Shown here piece by piece: positions 8,802 to 17,681 of a stretch of DNA of 64,000 nt. The stretch's first letter is position 1. The number at the start of each line of letters is the position of its first letter. A program made the translations under genes and the position numbers. The stretch lies in the NCBI RefSeq assembly GCF_001020985.1, contig NZ_CP011542.1, positions 2,604,001 through 2,668,000 on the forward strand, written 5' to 3'. The notes under the pieces are model-generated. The model ran no database searches. It saw nothing but the letters and a program-made list of their open reading frames with translations, and was not told the origin of the DNA. This DNA is from Corynebacterium mustelae. GTDB lineage: Bacteria; Actinomycetota; Actinomycetes; Mycobacteriales; Mycobacteriaceae.

Positions 8802-8861
8802 AAGTTAAATTAGAAACAACTTACCCAAACATAGCAAGCACGTAGTGAATGTATTAAGACA

Positions 8862-9578
8862 TCATGAAACCGAGCGATGTACTGTAAAGGTATAGCGCCC
8901 TTCAATGAAATACGTCTGGCTATAGAGCAAAAGTTCACCGCGTGCGTCGTAATGCAATTGCTTCAGCAATACATAAAGATCATGCGCTGACTCTTCTTTA
9001 CCCCAACCAACATGGCGAGAACTTACCGCATGCACCTCCGCAACAGACGAGTGCGGAAATAGGCCAAGATCATTTCGGAATTGCTCAAATAGCGACCCAC
9101 CAACGATACTGGGGTCAAAATCCTTAGGAACAAGTGCGGCCGGAATGAGGTCGTAGGAATACGCAAGGGTAACCCCATCGCCGCTGATGATTCGCCTAAT
9201 CTCCAATACCTCTTCACCGGCTGGCAGATTCATATATTCAGCTTCAGCAGGCACGACTGGACGCCGCATCACCATAGAATATTCCATGCCCGGTACCCGA
9301 CCAGAACGTCTAATCGACTCAGTGATCGAATCCAATTCCTCCAAACCCGCCTGAACGTCGGGTCGCTCTTGGACGAAAGTGCCCGCTCCCTGCTTGGACT
9401 TCACCAATCCGATGGCTTCTAGCTGCTTGAGTGCGGCACGTACCGTCGAACGGGACACACCATAGTTTTCGCACAATTCATTTTCGCTGGGCAGTTTCTC
9501 ACCGCCTGCTATCTCGTTGCGCATAATCGCAGCCTGAATATCTCCCGCAACCTTCCGAGACAGACTTTGCTGCGCCAT
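8862..9578 (-). CDS. GntR/HutC-family transcriptional regulator (UTRA ligand domain)
   Basis: A 238-residue regulator with an N-terminal winged helix of the GntR type (about residues 5-70, including LPSENELCENYGVSRSTV and the wing GAGTFV) and a C-terminal UTRA domain that in this family binds a small sugar-like effector. It is divergent from the isomerase-ABC-kinase operon and upstream of the aldolase gene, the usual position of a local repressor. Palindromes of the form ACTTGTNNNACAANT lie before both target units (8787 and 9706). The effector is presumably the imported sugar or its phosphate; this is inferred from context. Confidence 0.88.
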   Translation of the reverse strand: MAQQSLSRKVAGDIQAAIMRNEIAGGEKLPSENELCENYGVSRSTVRAALKQLEAIGLVKSKQGAGTFVQERPDVQAGLEELDSITESIRRSGRVPGMEYSMVMRRPVVPAEAEYMNLPAGEEVLEIRRIISGDGVTLAYSYDLIPAALVPKDFDPSIVGGSLFEQFRNDLGLFPHSSVAEVHAVSSRHVGWGKEESAHDLYVLLKQLHYDARGELLLYSQTYFIEGRYTFTVHRSVS

Positions 9579-9668
9579 TATTGCTCCTTTTACCCTGTTG
9601 CCGATTGGACGGCATTAACGTTGTGAAAATTTTAACCCACACAGGGGCATACAACTTTGCCGAAGCTA

Positions 9669-9698
9669 TTGACACCCTGCGCATTTCAGACTTACCAT
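9669..9698 (+). promoter_or_regulatory. Predicted promoter of the isomerase-ABC-kinase operon
   Basis: A consensus -35 TTGACA (9669-9674) is separated by 18 bp from TACCAT (9693-9698), which fits a TAnnnT-type -10. The expected transcription start, near 9705, falls at the edge of the predicted GntR operator. Confidence 0.6.
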
Positions 9699-9705
9699 CA
9701 ACATA

Positions 9706-9720
9706 ACTTGTAATACAATT
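9706..9720. promoter_or_regulatory. Predicted GntR operator upstream of the isomerase gene
   Basis: ACTTGTAATACAATT matches the palindrome at 8787 (ACTTGTATGACAAGT) at 12 of 15 positions, with most differences in the spacer. It directly follows the predicted promoter and precedes a strong ribosome binding site (AGGGGGG, about 9727-9733), a layout that suits steric repression. Confidence 0.65.
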
Positions 9721-9742
9721 TCCAATAGGGGGGATACAAGTC

Positions 9743-10783
9743 GTGTTCAAAGCCATTGAATGGGTTGAGTCCCCGCAAGAAGCCATCCGGCTACTTGATC
9801 AAACCGCACTCCCATCCGTCGAAAAGTATATCGACATTATCGAAACTGCTTCCCTAGTCGACGCGATTCAACGTCTTGTTGTCCGAGGCGCACCTGCACT
9901 TGGCGCTTCCGGTGCCTACGGTGTAGCCCTTGCCATGTCCGAAGCCGCGCGCAACAACTGGACTAAAGACCAATTGCAAGAAGCAATCCAATCCGTGCGT
10001 GATGCCCGCCCCACCGCTGTCAATCTCGCCTGGGGAGTAGACCAAGTACGTGATCTCGTACCCGATGGCATCGAAGCTGTTCTCACCGCCGCGCACCTCA
10101 TCGCGGAGGCAGATGTGGCGAATAACAAGAAACTCTCGGAGCTCGGTGCTGATTGGATTTTAAAAAAGACCGGAAAAGACAAGGTCCGGGTGATTACCCA
10201 CTGCAACACCGGCGGACTTGCCACCGTCGGCTGGGGTACTGCGCTTGGCATCATCCGCGAACTACATGATCGTGGGGCGCTAGAAATCGTCTATGCGGAC
10301 GAAACCCGGCCTCTGCTACAAGGAGCCCGCCTGACCAGCTGGGAGCTGAAACAACTGGGCATCGACCATTTCGTCGAAGCCGATGGTGCGGCTTCCTCCA
10401 CGATTCTCCGGGGGCTTGTCGACGTCGCAATCATTGGGGCCGACCGCATCACCGCTAATGGCGACACCGCAAACAAAGTCGGCTCGGTTGCACTCGCACT
10501 CGCCTGTCAACGCGCCGGTATCCCCTTCGTTGTCGCCGCCCCCGCCTCCACCGTCGATCTTGATACCGCCACCGGTGACGGTATCCACATCGAACTGCGC
10601 ACGGACAGCGAGGTCCACGAATTCCAAGGAATGCGCGCCACTCCCGAAGGTGTCAAGGGATTTAATCCCGCCTTTGATGTCACGCCGTTCGATTTGATCT
10701 CCGCCATCGCCACCGAAAACGGCGTGGCAGAACCAGCCACCGCCAATGATCCCCGTGTGATGGAAACAGTCGTCACACGTTAA
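9743..10783 (+). CDS. mtnA: MtnA-like aldose-1-phosphate isomerase (5-deoxyribose-1-P or 5-methylthioribose-1-P isomerase)
   Basis: A 346-residue member of the MtnA / eIF2B-like isomerase family, which converts 5-methylthioribose-1-P, or 5-deoxyribose-1-P in the DHAP shunt, to the ribulose-1-P form. Family motifs are present: RGAPALG, HCNTGG with catalytic-type Cys154, DETRPLLQGARLT, and IGADRI with Asp234, plus GDTANKVGS. The GTG start is preceded by a G-rich ribosome binding site. It is the first gene of a plus-strand operon followed by a sugar-binding lipoprotein, ABC ATPase, permease and MtnK-like kinase. No methionine-salvage genes downstream of the isomerase step are present, so disposal through the aldolase at 7918 is more likely than recycling to methionine. 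Confidence 0.88.
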   Translation: MFKAIEWVESPQEAIRLLDQTALPSVEKYIDIIETASLVDAIQRLVVRGAPALGASGAYGVALAMSEAARNNWTKDQLQEAIQSVRDARPTAVNLAWGVDQVRDLVPDGIEAVLTAAHLIAEADVANNKKLSELGADWILKKTGKDKVRVITHCNTGGLATVGWGTALGIIRELHDRGALEIVYADETRPLLQGARLTSWELKQLGIDHFVEADGAASSTILRGLVDVAIIGADRITANGDTANKVGSVALALACQRAGIPFVVAAPASTVDLDTATGDGIHIELRTDSEVHEFQGMRATPEGVKGFNPAFDVTPFDLISAIATENGVAEPATANDPRVMETVVTR

Positions 10784-10812
10784 TCCCCCTTCCCCCAATG
10801 TGAGGAACCATA

Positions 10813-11910
10813 ATGAAAACATCCAAAATCTTAGGCGCCGTCGCCAGCGTCATGCTGCTTGCCGCGTGTACCCAAGAAACCACCTCTGATGCGCCTGCAA
10901 CGAAAGCCGCAAACGAACCTTCCGCCTCGGTTGCCGAAGCAAGCGCCGATATTCCTGATTCCGTAAAAGGTGCTGCGATCGCCATCGTCCAAAACACCGG
11001 CCAAGGTGACTATTTCCAGCAATACCTCAATGGTACCCGGCAACAGGCCGCAGCACTTGGCATGGAACTAAGCGTCTATGATGCTCAAGGCGACAATTCC
11101 ACGCAGGCTTCCCAACTAGATCAAGCCATTGCGTCTGGTGCCAAAGGAATTATTGTGCGGCACGGCTTTGCAGACACACTGTGCCCTGGCGTGAACAAGG
11201 CCATCGATCAAGGTATAACCGTGGTTGCGTACGACGTGGAAATCCAAGGCTGTGCGCCACGGGCCGTCCAAACCCAGCAGTCCGATGAACTCATGGCATC
11301 GTTGGTGCTTGACCTGATGAAAGAAGAAGTGCCATCCGGCAGTGAGGTTGGTTACGTCAACGTTGCTGGCATCGCACCGCTGGATCGTCGTGACGCGGTA
11401 TGGCGTAAATATGTGGAAGAAAACAACTGGTCAGAGAAGTTCAAGACCGGCAAATACACTGCCTCCACCGCTACCGACTCCGCACCAATGGTGGACAACG
11501 CGCTTAAGGCAAACCCAGGGGTTACCGGCATCTATGCGCCTTACGACGAGCTGACCAAGGCAACGCTGACCGCATTGGCACAGAATCCGGGGCTTACCGA
11601 CAAGGTCTTTGTCTACGGTGCTGATATCTCCACGGCGGATATCGCGCTCATGGTTGAAGATGGCAGCCCGTGGCGAGCCACCGGCGCTACCGACCCGAAC
11701 GCCATCGGCGCCGCAGTGGTTCGTACCCTTGCCTTGCAATTGGCCGGGGAATTGACGGAAACCAAGGTGGAATTCCCGCCGATCCTCATCACCCAGGATT
11801 ACCTGCGGGAGAACAAGATCACCAACATGGATCAGTTGCGCGAAAAGAACGACAAGTTGAATATCTCCGACGTTTCCAGCGCCGACTGGATTCCGGCAGT
11901 GACGTTCTAA
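10813..11910 (+). CDS. Sugar ABC transporter substrate-binding lipoprotein (ribose-type, periplasmic-binding-protein fold)
   Basis: A 365-residue lipoprotein with lipobox LAAC at Cys19, a Thr/Ala/Ser-rich tether to about residue 50 and a type-1 periplasmic-binding fold (AIAIVQNTGQGDYFQQYLNG, then ASGAKGIIVRHG) of the RbsB class. It would capture the sugar outside the membrane for the ATPase and permease encoded next. It lies 29 bp after the isomerase gene and is probably co-transcribed with it. The ligand is predicted to be a 5-modified pentose, because the kinase and isomerase of the same operon act on such sugars, but nothing in the binding protein itself proves this. Confidence 0.87.
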   Translation: MKTSKILGAVASVMLLAACTQETTSDAPATKAANEPSASVAEASADIPDSVKGAAIAIVQNTGQGDYFQQYLNGTRQQAAALGMELSVYDAQGDNSTQASQLDQAIASGAKGIIVRHGFADTLCPGVNKAIDQGITVVAYDVEIQGCAPRAVQTQQSDELMASLVLDLMKEEVPSGSEVGYVNVAGIAPLDRRDAVWRKYVEENNWSEKFKTGKYTASTATDSAPMVDNALKANPGVTGIYAPYDELTKATLTALAQNPGLTDKVFVYGADISTADIALMVEDGSPWRATGATDPNAIGAAVVRTLALQLAGELTETKVEFPPILITQDYLRENKITNMDQLREKNDKLNISDVSSADWIPAVTF

Positions 11911-12002
11911 CTACCGCATGTCACGCACTGCAATAAGCGAGAAGTTTTAAATGTTCTATCGCAGTTCACCGCCACCCGGCTTTCTATTAAGCGAGGCCAC
12001 GC

Positions 12003-13583
12003 ATGTCTAACCACACCGACCAAGCGGTTTTGTCACTGGAAAACCTGGAAAAGTCCTTCGGCAAAAACCAAGTTCTCAAAGGTGTTTCCTTCACACTGCA
12101 CCCCGGCAAAGTCACAGCGTTATTGGGGGCAAACGGGGCAGGAAAATCTACCCTCATCAAGGTGCTTGCCGGTTTGTACCCGCCTTCTGGCGGCACCGTC
12201 TATGTGGGCACCGACCCGGTGACGATCACCAGTCCGCGCGACGCTGATGCGCACGGCATTCAGGTTGTGCACCAGCGAGTGTCCGATTCCATCGTGCCGG
12301 GATTAACGGTGGCGGAGAATCTGTGTTTCGAGGAAATTGCCGCTAACGTTATCCACCCATTAACCAGCCCGGGCAAAATCATGGATCGGGCCCGAGAGAT
12401 CATAGCCACCTTGGAATTGGAGTGGGATGATTCCTTCCTGCGCACAGACGTCGCGGACTTAGGCATCGCCGATGGGCAGCTACTCCTGCTGGCTCGGGCG
12501 TTGATTCACCAGCCAAAGGTCCTTATTTTGGACGAGCCCACCTCTACCCTTTCGCATAGCGAAGTGGAGCGACTGTTTGAAAAAATTCTGTGGCTGAAGA
12601 AAAACGGTGTGGCTATCTTGTACGTCTCGCACCGCATGGGCGAGATTGCCCGCCTAGCAGATGATCTAGTGGTGTTGCGCGACGGCCGGATTGTATTCGC
12701 CGACACCCGCCCCTTTGAATTAGGCCGCGCCATCGATGCGATGTTGGGCACCCAACCGACCGCAGCTGGTGCGGTCGGTGGCGTTGCGGCCGCCGGGGAT
12801 GCAGCAGCAACTTCCTCCGATTCGGAGCACATCGTCGTCGAGGAGCAGCGCGGCACCGAGGTGACGATCGAGCTTTTCGACGTCCAAGTGCTCCCGCGCA
12901 GCGCACCGTTTGATTTGGAAATCCGCAGCGGTGAAGTAACCGGCGTCCTGGGTCTGATCGGCTCCGGAAAAACCGAGCTTGCCATGGGAATTTACGGGGT
13001 GCGCCCCTATATCGCAGGTTCCATCAAACTCCACGGCCAGCCGTTTACACCCCGCCACCCCCACGATTGTGTGGCGCGTGGAATCTACCTGGTTCCGGAG
13101 GACCGGGTGGAACAAGCAATGCTTCCGGATTGGAGCATCGCCGACACAGTGAACCTGCCGTTTTTGCATCGGGTCAGCACGAACGGAGTATTAAGTGCCC
13201 AAAGGCAAGCCCTCGTTGGTGAAAAAGTCATCGATAACCTGGGCGTAATCTGCACCGACGTTCACCAAAGTGTTGATTCGCTATCCGGAGGTAATCAACA
13301 GAAAGTAGTCGTGGGCCGGTGGTTGGTTAATGACCCGCAAATCTTCATTCTTGACGAACCATTCCGTGGCGTTGATATTGGTGCCCGCCGTGAAATATCC
13401 CGCCAGTTGCGCGAACTGGCGGCGGCTGGCGCAACAGTGCTGGTCTTGTCCTCCGATGTCGACGAAATCCGGGAGGTCTCAGACCGGGTATTGGTGTTGG
13501 TCGATGGTTCAGTCCGGTTGGATTCCTATAACAGCGAACTTGCATTTGACACAATCGTTGCAACTATGTCGGAGGTAGCATAA
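12003..13583 (+). CDS. Sugar ABC transporter ATPase with two nucleotide-binding domains (RbsA/XylG type)
   Basis: A 526-residue fused double ATPase of the carbohydrate-uptake-2 family. Domain 1 has Walker A GANGAGKST and Walker B LILDEPTS with a degenerate signature (LGIADGQ). An Ala/Gly-rich linker spans about residues 250-275. Domain 2 has an atypical Walker A GLIGSGKT, a consensus signature LSGGNQQK and Walker B FILDEPFRG. One full and one degenerate site is usual for RbsA relatives. The gene abuts the permease ATG directly (stop 13581-13583, start 13584), indicating tight coupling. It lies 92 bp after the binding protein, where I see no clear promoter. Confidence 0.9.
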   Translation: MSNHTDQAVLSLENLEKSFGKNQVLKGVSFTLHPGKVTALLGANGAGKSTLIKVLAGLYPPSGGTVYVGTDPVTITSPRDADAHGIQVVHQRVSDSIVPGLTVAENLCFEEIAANVIHPLTSPGKIMDRAREIIATLELEWDDSFLRTDVADLGIADGQLLLLARALIHQPKVLILDEPTSTLSHSEVERLFEKILWLKKNGVAILYVSHRMGEIARLADDLVVLRDGRIVFADTRPFELGRAIDAMLGTQPTAAGAVGGVAAAGDAAATSSDSEHIVVEEQRGTEVTIELFDVQVLPRSAPFDLEIRSGEVTGVLGLIGSGKTELAMGIYGVRPYIAGSIKLHGQPFTPRHPHDCVARGIYLVPEDRVEQAMLPDWSIADTVNLPFLHRVSTNGVLSAQRQALVGEKVIDNLGVICTDVHQSVDSLSGGNQQKVVVGRWLVNDPQIFILDEPFRGVDIGARREISRQLRELAAAGATVLVLSSDVDEIREVSDRVLVLVDGSVRLDSYNSELAFDTIVATMSEVA

Positions 13584-14612
13584 ATGAATACCGAAAAGGC
13601 ACACCCAGCCCGCTCTCTTGACTTGAAAGAAGTACTGGTCAAATGGGGCTTCATCGTGATTACGATCGTGCTATTTATATATTTCTCGGCCACCTTGCCC
13701 GCTTTTAGAACCACCGATTCCATGTTCGCGTTGTTGAAATTCGCATCGGTGACCGCGATCCTTGGGCTCGGGATCACGATCTCCATGGTTGTTGGTGGGC
13801 TTGATATGTCTATTGGTTCCACCGCCGGGTTATCAGTCCAGCTGGCCGCCATGACCATGGTGTTTTACAACTACACCGGTGGGGTGGCCATACTGGTAGT
13901 TCTGATCGGTGGCTTGATCGTGGGACTGTTAAATGCTCTTTTGATCGTGGTTCTTAAGGTTCCCGACATGTTGGCAACCTTGGGCATGATGTTTGTTATT
14001 CAAGGGGCAAAACTTATCCCGGTTGCTGGGCAATCGGTCTCTGCCGGAATGGTCATGAGCGATGGTTCTCAAGCACCCGGAAAATTCACCGAATCGTTCC
14101 TCATGATTGACCGGGGTGCTATTGGGCCAATCCCGATCCCTGTCATCATCATGATTCTGTTAACGGTCGTTACCTGGTTCTTCCTGGCTAAAACTAAATG
14201 GGGTCGGATCATGTACGCGGTGGGTTCTAATCCCGAGGCCGCCCGGATCGCTGGTGTGAAAGTAGGTCAATACCGGGCCATGGCGTATATCCTCTCCGCG
14301 ATGTTCGCTTCCATTGGTGGCTTGATCCTTGCTTCCCGCATCGGCCAGGGCGATGTTAATGCTGGTGCATCCTCCCTTTTGGAAGCCGTCGCAGTTGCGT
14401 TAGTCGGCACCTCGGTCTTGGCCATGAATAAGCCGAATGCATGGGGCACTCTGCTTGGTGCGGTACTGATCGGCATCGTGCTGACCGGACTTACTATGAA
14501 CGGTTTCCAGTACTACTACCAGGACACCGCCAAGGGGCTGGTGCTGATTCTCGGTCTGATCTTTGCTTACACCCTTTCTAAGAAAGCTGTCCGGTTTAAA
14601 CCGGCGGTGTGA
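13584..14612 (+). CDS. Sugar ABC transporter permease (RbsC-like)
   Basis: A 342-residue membrane protein with 8-10 hydrophobic segments and the branched-chain/ribose permease landmarks GLGITISMVVGGLDMSIGS and the EAA-like region AVGSNPEAARIAGVKVGQYR. A single permease gene follows the double ATPase, so the transporter would use a homodimeric channel as in ribose importers. Start and upstream stop are contiguous. The MtnK-like kinase follows after 45 bp, so uptake and phosphorylation are encoded together. Confidence 0.9.
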   Translation: MNTEKAHPARSLDLKEVLVKWGFIVITIVLFIYFSATLPAFRTTDSMFALLKFASVTAILGLGITISMVVGGLDMSIGSTAGLSVQLAAMTMVFYNYTGGVAILVVLIGGLIVGLLNALLIVVLKVPDMLATLGMMFVIQGAKLIPVAGQSVSAGMVMSDGSQAPGKFTESFLMIDRGAIGPIPIPVIIMILLTVVTWFFLAKTKWGRIMYAVGSNPEAARIAGVKVGQYRAMAYILSAMFASIGGLILASRIGQGDVNAGASSLLEAVAVALVGTSVLAMNKPNAWGTLLGAVLIGIVLTGLTMNGFQYYYQDTAKGLVLILGLIFAYTLSKKAVRFKPAV

Positions 14613-14657
14613 CACTCGCTTTTTTAAGTTACGTCGATTTCATCAGGAGGTTTTGAC

Positions 14658-15890
14658 GTGGTTTCCACTTACGGCTATGAGGCGATGAGCCTTGAAGAAC
14701 TCGGTTCTTATATTGCTTCTCGCCCACAACTTGCAGGTCTTATCGATACCGATAATCTCACAGTCACCGAAGAAATCGGCGACGGTAACCTCAATTTCGT
14801 CTACCGGGCAGGCGATAACCAGGGGCGGTCTTTGATAGTTAAGCAAGCGCTCCCGTTTGTCCGCATGACCGGTGAGGGCTGGCCTATGACTCCAGAACGT
14901 GCCCGCTTTGAAGCTAGTTCGCTGAAGATTCACGGCAATCTGGTTCCCGATCTGGTGGTGCGGGTTCTGGATGAAAACATGGATCGCTATATTTTCGTGA
15001 TGGAGGATTTGGCTGACCATACGGTATTGCGGAAATCCCTCAACGCCGACGAATCCATCGCTGGCGTTGCTGCGAAAATTGGTGCTTATGTCGGCGCGCT
15101 CGCGGTGGATACCTCCCCGCTCGGCGTAAACCGGGAGGTTTTCGGCACCTATCAGGCAGATTTCGTCAATTCGGAGTTATCTACCATCACCGACGATTTG
15201 GTTTTCACCGAGCCTATCCACGACATCGGCCGCAATTCCACCTTGGATGCCAATAAGGCCGACGCGGCGGATTTCGCAGCTGACCCGGTAATGAAGCGGC
15301 TTAATGCTAAGGCTAAGTGGGATTTCCTCACCCGCAAGGAGGCGCTGATTCACGGTGATTTGCACACCGGTTCCGTGATGGTGCGTGCCGATGCTGATGC
15401 TGAGCCAAGCGTAAAGGTGTTCGATTCGGAATTCGCCTGCTTGGGCCCGGTCGGTTTCGATCTCGGCGCGATCATGGCCAATTACGTTATTGCCGCCGCC
15501 CGCGCTGTGGCGTTGGAGCAGCCAGACCGGGCACAGTGGCTGGTGGAGCAATGCCAGGAGGTGCTTGATGGTTTCGACGCGGAGGTTAAGCGTCGAATAG
15601 CTGCGCAGGATCCAGATCCGTTGTGGGATACGGAGTTTATTACCCGCCATCTGCATCAGCGGCATATCGATGCCTGGATGTTTAGTGCCTGCAAGATGTC
15701 GCGGCGCGTGGTAGGTGCTGCAAAAACCGCCGACTTAACCACCCTCGACCCGGCGGTGCGCGAGGGAGCAGACCGGGGAGTTTTGCTGTGCGCCCGCCAA
15801 ATCGCTCAGTGGACCGTTGGTGAGGAAACCGGCGACGATCTGTCTACCCGCCCGGCGCGGCTGTTGGAGATTTTAGCCAGCCAGCACTAA
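14658..15890 (+). CDS. mtnK: MtnK-like kinase (5-methylthioribose / 5-deoxyribose kinase)
   Basis: A 410-residue choline-kinase-fold sugar kinase of the MtnK family. Motifs shared with Bacillus MtnK are EIGDGNLNFVYR (glycine loop), IVKQALP (ATP lysine), GEGWPMTPERARFE, HGDLHTGS with catalytic Asp234, and DSEFA for metal binding. It would phosphorylate the anomeric position of the imported 5-modified ribose to give the isomerase substrate. The GTG start is supported by AGGAGG at 14645-14650. MtnK relatives act on methylthioribose, 5-deoxyribose or both, so the exact sugar is open. It is the last gene of the operon, followed by a hairpin. Confidence 0.88.
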   Translation: MVSTYGYEAMSLEELGSYIASRPQLAGLIDTDNLTVTEEIGDGNLNFVYRAGDNQGRSLIVKQALPFVRMTGEGWPMTPERARFEASSLKIHGNLVPDLVVRVLDENMDRYIFVMEDLADHTVLRKSLNADESIAGVAAKIGAYVGALAVDTSPLGVNREVFGTYQADFVNSELSTITDDLVFTEPIHDIGRNSTLDANKADAADFAADPVMKRLNAKAKWDFLTRKEALIHGDLHTGSVMVRADADAEPSVKVFDSEFACLGPVGFDLGAIMANYVIAAARAVALEQPDRAQWLVEQCQEVLDGFDAEVKRRIAAQDPDPLWDTEFITRHLHQRHIDAWMFSACKMSRRVVGAAKTADLTTLDPAVREGADRGVLLCARQIAQWTVGEETGDDLSTRPARLLEILASQH

Positions 15891-15904
15891 AACTTCGCGG
15901 TAGT

Positions 15905-15934
15905 AATCCCCATGTTCCCAGTGAAGATGGGGAT
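15905..15934 (+). terminator. Terminator-like hairpin after the kinase gene
   Basis: AATCCCCAT (15905-15913) pairs with ATGGGGATT (15926-15934). A copy of GCTTTTCGACG follows at 15939-15949, its T4 run standing where a U-tract would be expected. Confidence 0.55.
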
Positions 15935-16083
15935 TGTCGCTTTTCGACGCCGCCCGTGCTAGTTGTTCATCGTCGTGGTCGTGCGGTGAAGGGTTGTTGG
16001 AGAGCTTGCGTATAAGAAACCGGGGTGGTTACGCTGACCCATGTAACCAAATGTCGAAACATTTAGACGAATGGAGTTTTAGT

Positions 16084-17320
16084 ATGACGCCCCGCCACAT
16101 CGCCGAACCGATCACCCTGCCATCTGGTGCCGTTGTAAAAAACCGTTTCTTCAAATCGGCCATGCACGAAGCTTTGGGTACTACCGCAGGTGCCCCCGAT
16201 CCGAAAATAGCGCAACTGTATCGCACCTGGGCTGAAGGCGGCGCAGGGGTGTTAGTGACCGGCAATATGATGGTGGATCGCAATCATCCGGGCGAGCCGG
16301 GGAATGTTTTTATTGAAGACGAACGTGACCTCGCGGTTTTAAAGGAATGGGCGGCAGCGGGCACTGTGAATGGCACACATTTGTGGATGCAGATTAATCA
16401 CCCTGGCAAGCAAAGCCCCAAAAGCGTTAACACCGCACCAGTCGCACCCAGCGCGATACCTATGTCGAGTGATGCCGATGCATTCTTCGCCACGCCCCGA
16501 GCACTGACAATCACGGAAATCCATCAGGTACAACAAAAATTCGTTACCACCGCGGTTATTGCCCTGAAAGCGGGTTTTACCGGAGTGCAGATTCACGCCG
16601 CCCACGGCTATCTGGTCAGCCAGTTTTTGTCCCCGGAACACAACCAGCGCACGGACGAATATGGCGGCAGCCTGGAAAACCGCCAGCGTTTTCTGGTTGA
16701 GATTTACCAATCCATGCGGGAAGCGCTGGGGGCCGATTTCCCCATCAGTGTGAAAATGAACTCGACCGACGGAACGAAAGATGGGTTCTCCACTGAAGAT
16801 TCGCTGGCCACGGCCAAAAGGTTGTCTGAGCTTGGGGTTGATGTCATCGAGATTTCCGGCGGCACTTACACCTCGCCGATCATGATGGAAACTGGGCAGT
16901 ATAGCGGCGGCCGCAGCAAGGCCACCTTCAGCGACTATGCAGTTAAGCTACGCTCCGTAGTCTCCACTCCGGTTGCTGTGACAGGTGGATTCCGAGATGC
17001 CGCCGGGATGGAGCAGGCGCTTGCTGACGGCGTTACCGATTTCATAGGGATTGCCCGGCCGTTGGCGCTGTATCCAGACCTGCCGAATCAGATTCTTAGC
17101 GGCAATACGCAAACATACCTCCTCCCTCGCTTAAGCACCGGTATCAAAAAAAATCGATGACAGGCTTGGCAGTTTGCTGGGCATTGTTGGATACGAATTG
17201 CAGATGCACAAGATAGCGGAAGGCAAAAAGCCGCAGATCACGCGGTTTACCGCAAAACAGGCGCTGCTGCATGCACTGTGGCATCATGGCAAAGCCGCAT
17301 TGGCTACTCGCCGGGCCTAA
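16084..17320 (+). pseudogene. Old yellow enzyme / NADH:flavin oxidoreductase gene, frameshifted in an A8 run
   Basis: The frame from the ATG at 16084 (GGAG about 8 bases upstream) encodes a flavin TIM-barrel oxidoreductase of the old yellow enzyme family. Landmarks are KNRFFKSAMHEA, INHPGKQSP, the AAHGYLVSQF stretch and the EYGGSLENR signature. It stops at 17160 after 358 residues. Removing one A from the run at 17146-17153 instead continues in frame through LGSLLGIVGYELQMHKI and HALWHHGKAAL to a TAA at 17318-17320, giving 411 residues, the normal family size, and ending 13 bp before the ArsR start. The break may be a true mutation, phase variation or a sequencing error. The 358-residue form keeps the barrel and could still be partly functional. 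Confidence 0.8.
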
Positions 17321-17333
17321 AAAGGAAAGTTTT

Positions 17334-17681
17334 ATGCCTAAAGAATTCGAACCGCAAAGTCTGCCCTATTTACAAGAAAGTATCCCCATCTTTGACGCGT
17401 TAAAGGACGAACACCGACAGAACCTCTTGGTCACATTGGTCTGTCAGGGTCGGTTGAATATGACTGAGCTTGCACAAAGTTCCACACTTTCGCGCACCGC
17501 AGTGTCCCATCACGTGAAAATTTTGGAACGGGTGGGGCTTATCACAGTGACCAAACAGGGCACCACCCGCTTCTGCGAACCCAACCTGGAGCAGGTTCTC
17601 CGGCTCTTACATTCACTTGCCACTGCACTGGATTCTGATTTGGCTGCGGCGCGCCGACACCGGGAAGATTCGCCACAATGA
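17334..17681 (+). CDS. ArsR-family winged-helix regulator
   Basis: A 115-residue ArsR/SmtB-type repressor. Residues 20-90 form the winged helix, with FDALKDEHRQNLLVTL, LNMTELAQSS, LSRTAVSHHVKILERVGL and a short wing. I see no metal-binding cysteine motif in the recognition helix, so it may sense an oxidant or organic ligand rather than a metal. The start at 17334 has an AAAGGAAAG site. It sits between the frameshifted oxidoreductase and a decayed DJ-1/PfpI gene whose ATG overlaps its stop as ATGA. All three were probably one operon, with the regulator acting on its own promoter. Confidence 0.85.
   Translation: MPKEFEPQSLPYLQESIPIFDALKDEHRQNLLVTLVCQGRLNMTELAQSSTLSRTAVSHHVKILERVGLITVTKQGTTRFCEPNLEQVLRLLHSLATALDSDLAAARRHREDSPQ

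Noticed and set aside
10316..10822. 168-codon minus-strand frame opposite the MtnA-like gene
   Set aside because: It lies fully antisense to a gene with clear family motifs and has a Gly/Asp-repeat composition typical of shadow frames.
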